Source: a virus. Taken from it: DNA of 26,071 nucleotides. This document shows, in pieces, positions 25,719-26,071 of this stretch (positions are counted from its first letter, which is position 1; each line of letters opens with the position of its first letter). The notes below the pieces were generated by a model. That model saw only the letters and a list, made by a program, of their open reading frames with translations. It was not told the DNA's origin and did not search any database. The stretch is from IMG/VR virus record IMGVR_UViG_3300027754_002993, positions 1 to 26,071 of that record; one strand, written 5' to 3'. Both the position numbers and the translations under genes were made by a program.

Positions 25719-26071
25719 TTAGAATGGTAATTCAGAGTCAACCTCGTCGTTTGCCTGTGGGTCAACGATTGGTGTATTTTTACCACCTATTGATGTAGTT
25801 GATTCAACATCATTTAAATATACATATCCACCTTTATCACTATCCCATTTTGGAGTTTCTCCACGAGCGATTGCCTCAAGATAATCAACAGGTTTTTTAG
25901 AATATACATCCAACCAAGTCATCTCATCATTAATCCAAGCATCAGCTTGAGCTTTGTCTTCATGAACAGGTGCTGGGTCATCGTACATGATTGTAGAGAT
26001 ACTTGTGTACTCTTTACCTGCAGGTGTTTTAGATTTACTTAATTCGATAACAAGGTCACGTCCTTTTTCAG
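25719..26071 (-). CDS. 32: Single-stranded DNA-binding protein, gp32-like, C-terminal part
   Basis: The frame is open to the window edge, so the N-terminus is missing; 117 codons are visible. The visible part begins EKGRDLVIELSKSKTPAGKEYTSI, a beta-strand pattern of an OB-like core, then DDPAPVHEDKAQADAW and a WLDVYSKKPVDYLEAIARGE segment, which resembles the end of the DNA-binding core in gp32 proteins of T4-like phages. The last 30 residues are acidic and unstructured and end DSELPF, the acidic hydrophobic tip through which SSB proteins recruit helicase, polymerase and recombination partners. It is closed by a strong terminator and precedes recombinase and nuclease genes. Identification rests on the tail, the WxDVY region and context, so it is likely but not certain. 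No zinc site is visible in this part. Confidence 0.72.
   Translation of the reverse strand, partial: EKGRDLVIELSKSKTPAGKEYTSISTIMYDDPAPVHEDKAQADAWINDEMTWLDVYSKKPVDYLEAIARGETPKWDSDKGGYVYLNDVESTTSIGGKNTPIVDPQANDEVDSELPF

Overview
The window looks like part of a large, AT-rich (about one third GC by eye), T4-like contractile-tailed phage genome. Every supported gene lies on the minus strand, so transcription runs from high to low coordinates. A Bacteroidota host is likely, but this is inference from three signs: tail proteins carry SprB-type repeats, known mainly from Flavobacterium gliding adhesins; the ribonucleotide reductase is of the eukaryote/Bacteroidota-like type; and start codons lack Shine-Dalgarno sequences, sitting instead behind A/T-rich leaders.

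Region 1 (26071 to 22906) is DNA replication and recombination: the C-terminal part of a gp32-like single-strand DNA-binding protein closed by a strong terminator, a small acidic protein, a UvsX/RecA-like recombinase, a FEN/RNase H-type 5' nuclease, and an unrecognised 150-residue protein with an internal duplication. Region 2 (22905 to 18119) holds a DnaB/gp41-like helicase and class Ia ribonucleotide reductase (nrdB, then nrdA), closed by a second clear terminator. Together these two regions make dNTPs, unwind and coat DNA, and process primers or recombine ends.

Region 3 (18040 to 1) is the baseplate and tail-tip module. It starts with gp25-like and gp6-like wedge proteins and continues with a 1669-residue protein bearing a regulatory-like beta-sandwich domain and an unexpected hydrophobic stretch of about 40 residues. 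Next come unrecognised structural proteins of 562, 272, 369 (PKD-like domain) and 302 residues. A 994-residue protein follows, with a motif typical of tail protein I. The last three genes look like receptor-binding or decoration proteins: a 711-residue protein of seven SprB-like repeats, a 108-residue single-module protein, and a Thr/Pro-rich repeat protein that runs off the window. Many genes overlap by TAATG, ATGA or similar junctions, implying translational coupling.

No tRNA, CRISPR array, insertion sequence, integrase or reverse transcriptase was seen, and no stretch longer than 300 bases lacks a gene. The points most worth a second look are the SprB-repeat adhesin cluster, the hydrophobic segment in the giant baseplate-region protein, a C-terminal domain apparently shared by two neighbouring tail proteins, the internally duplicated replication-region protein, and an AT-rich promoter-like element repeated at matching positions before several structural genes.
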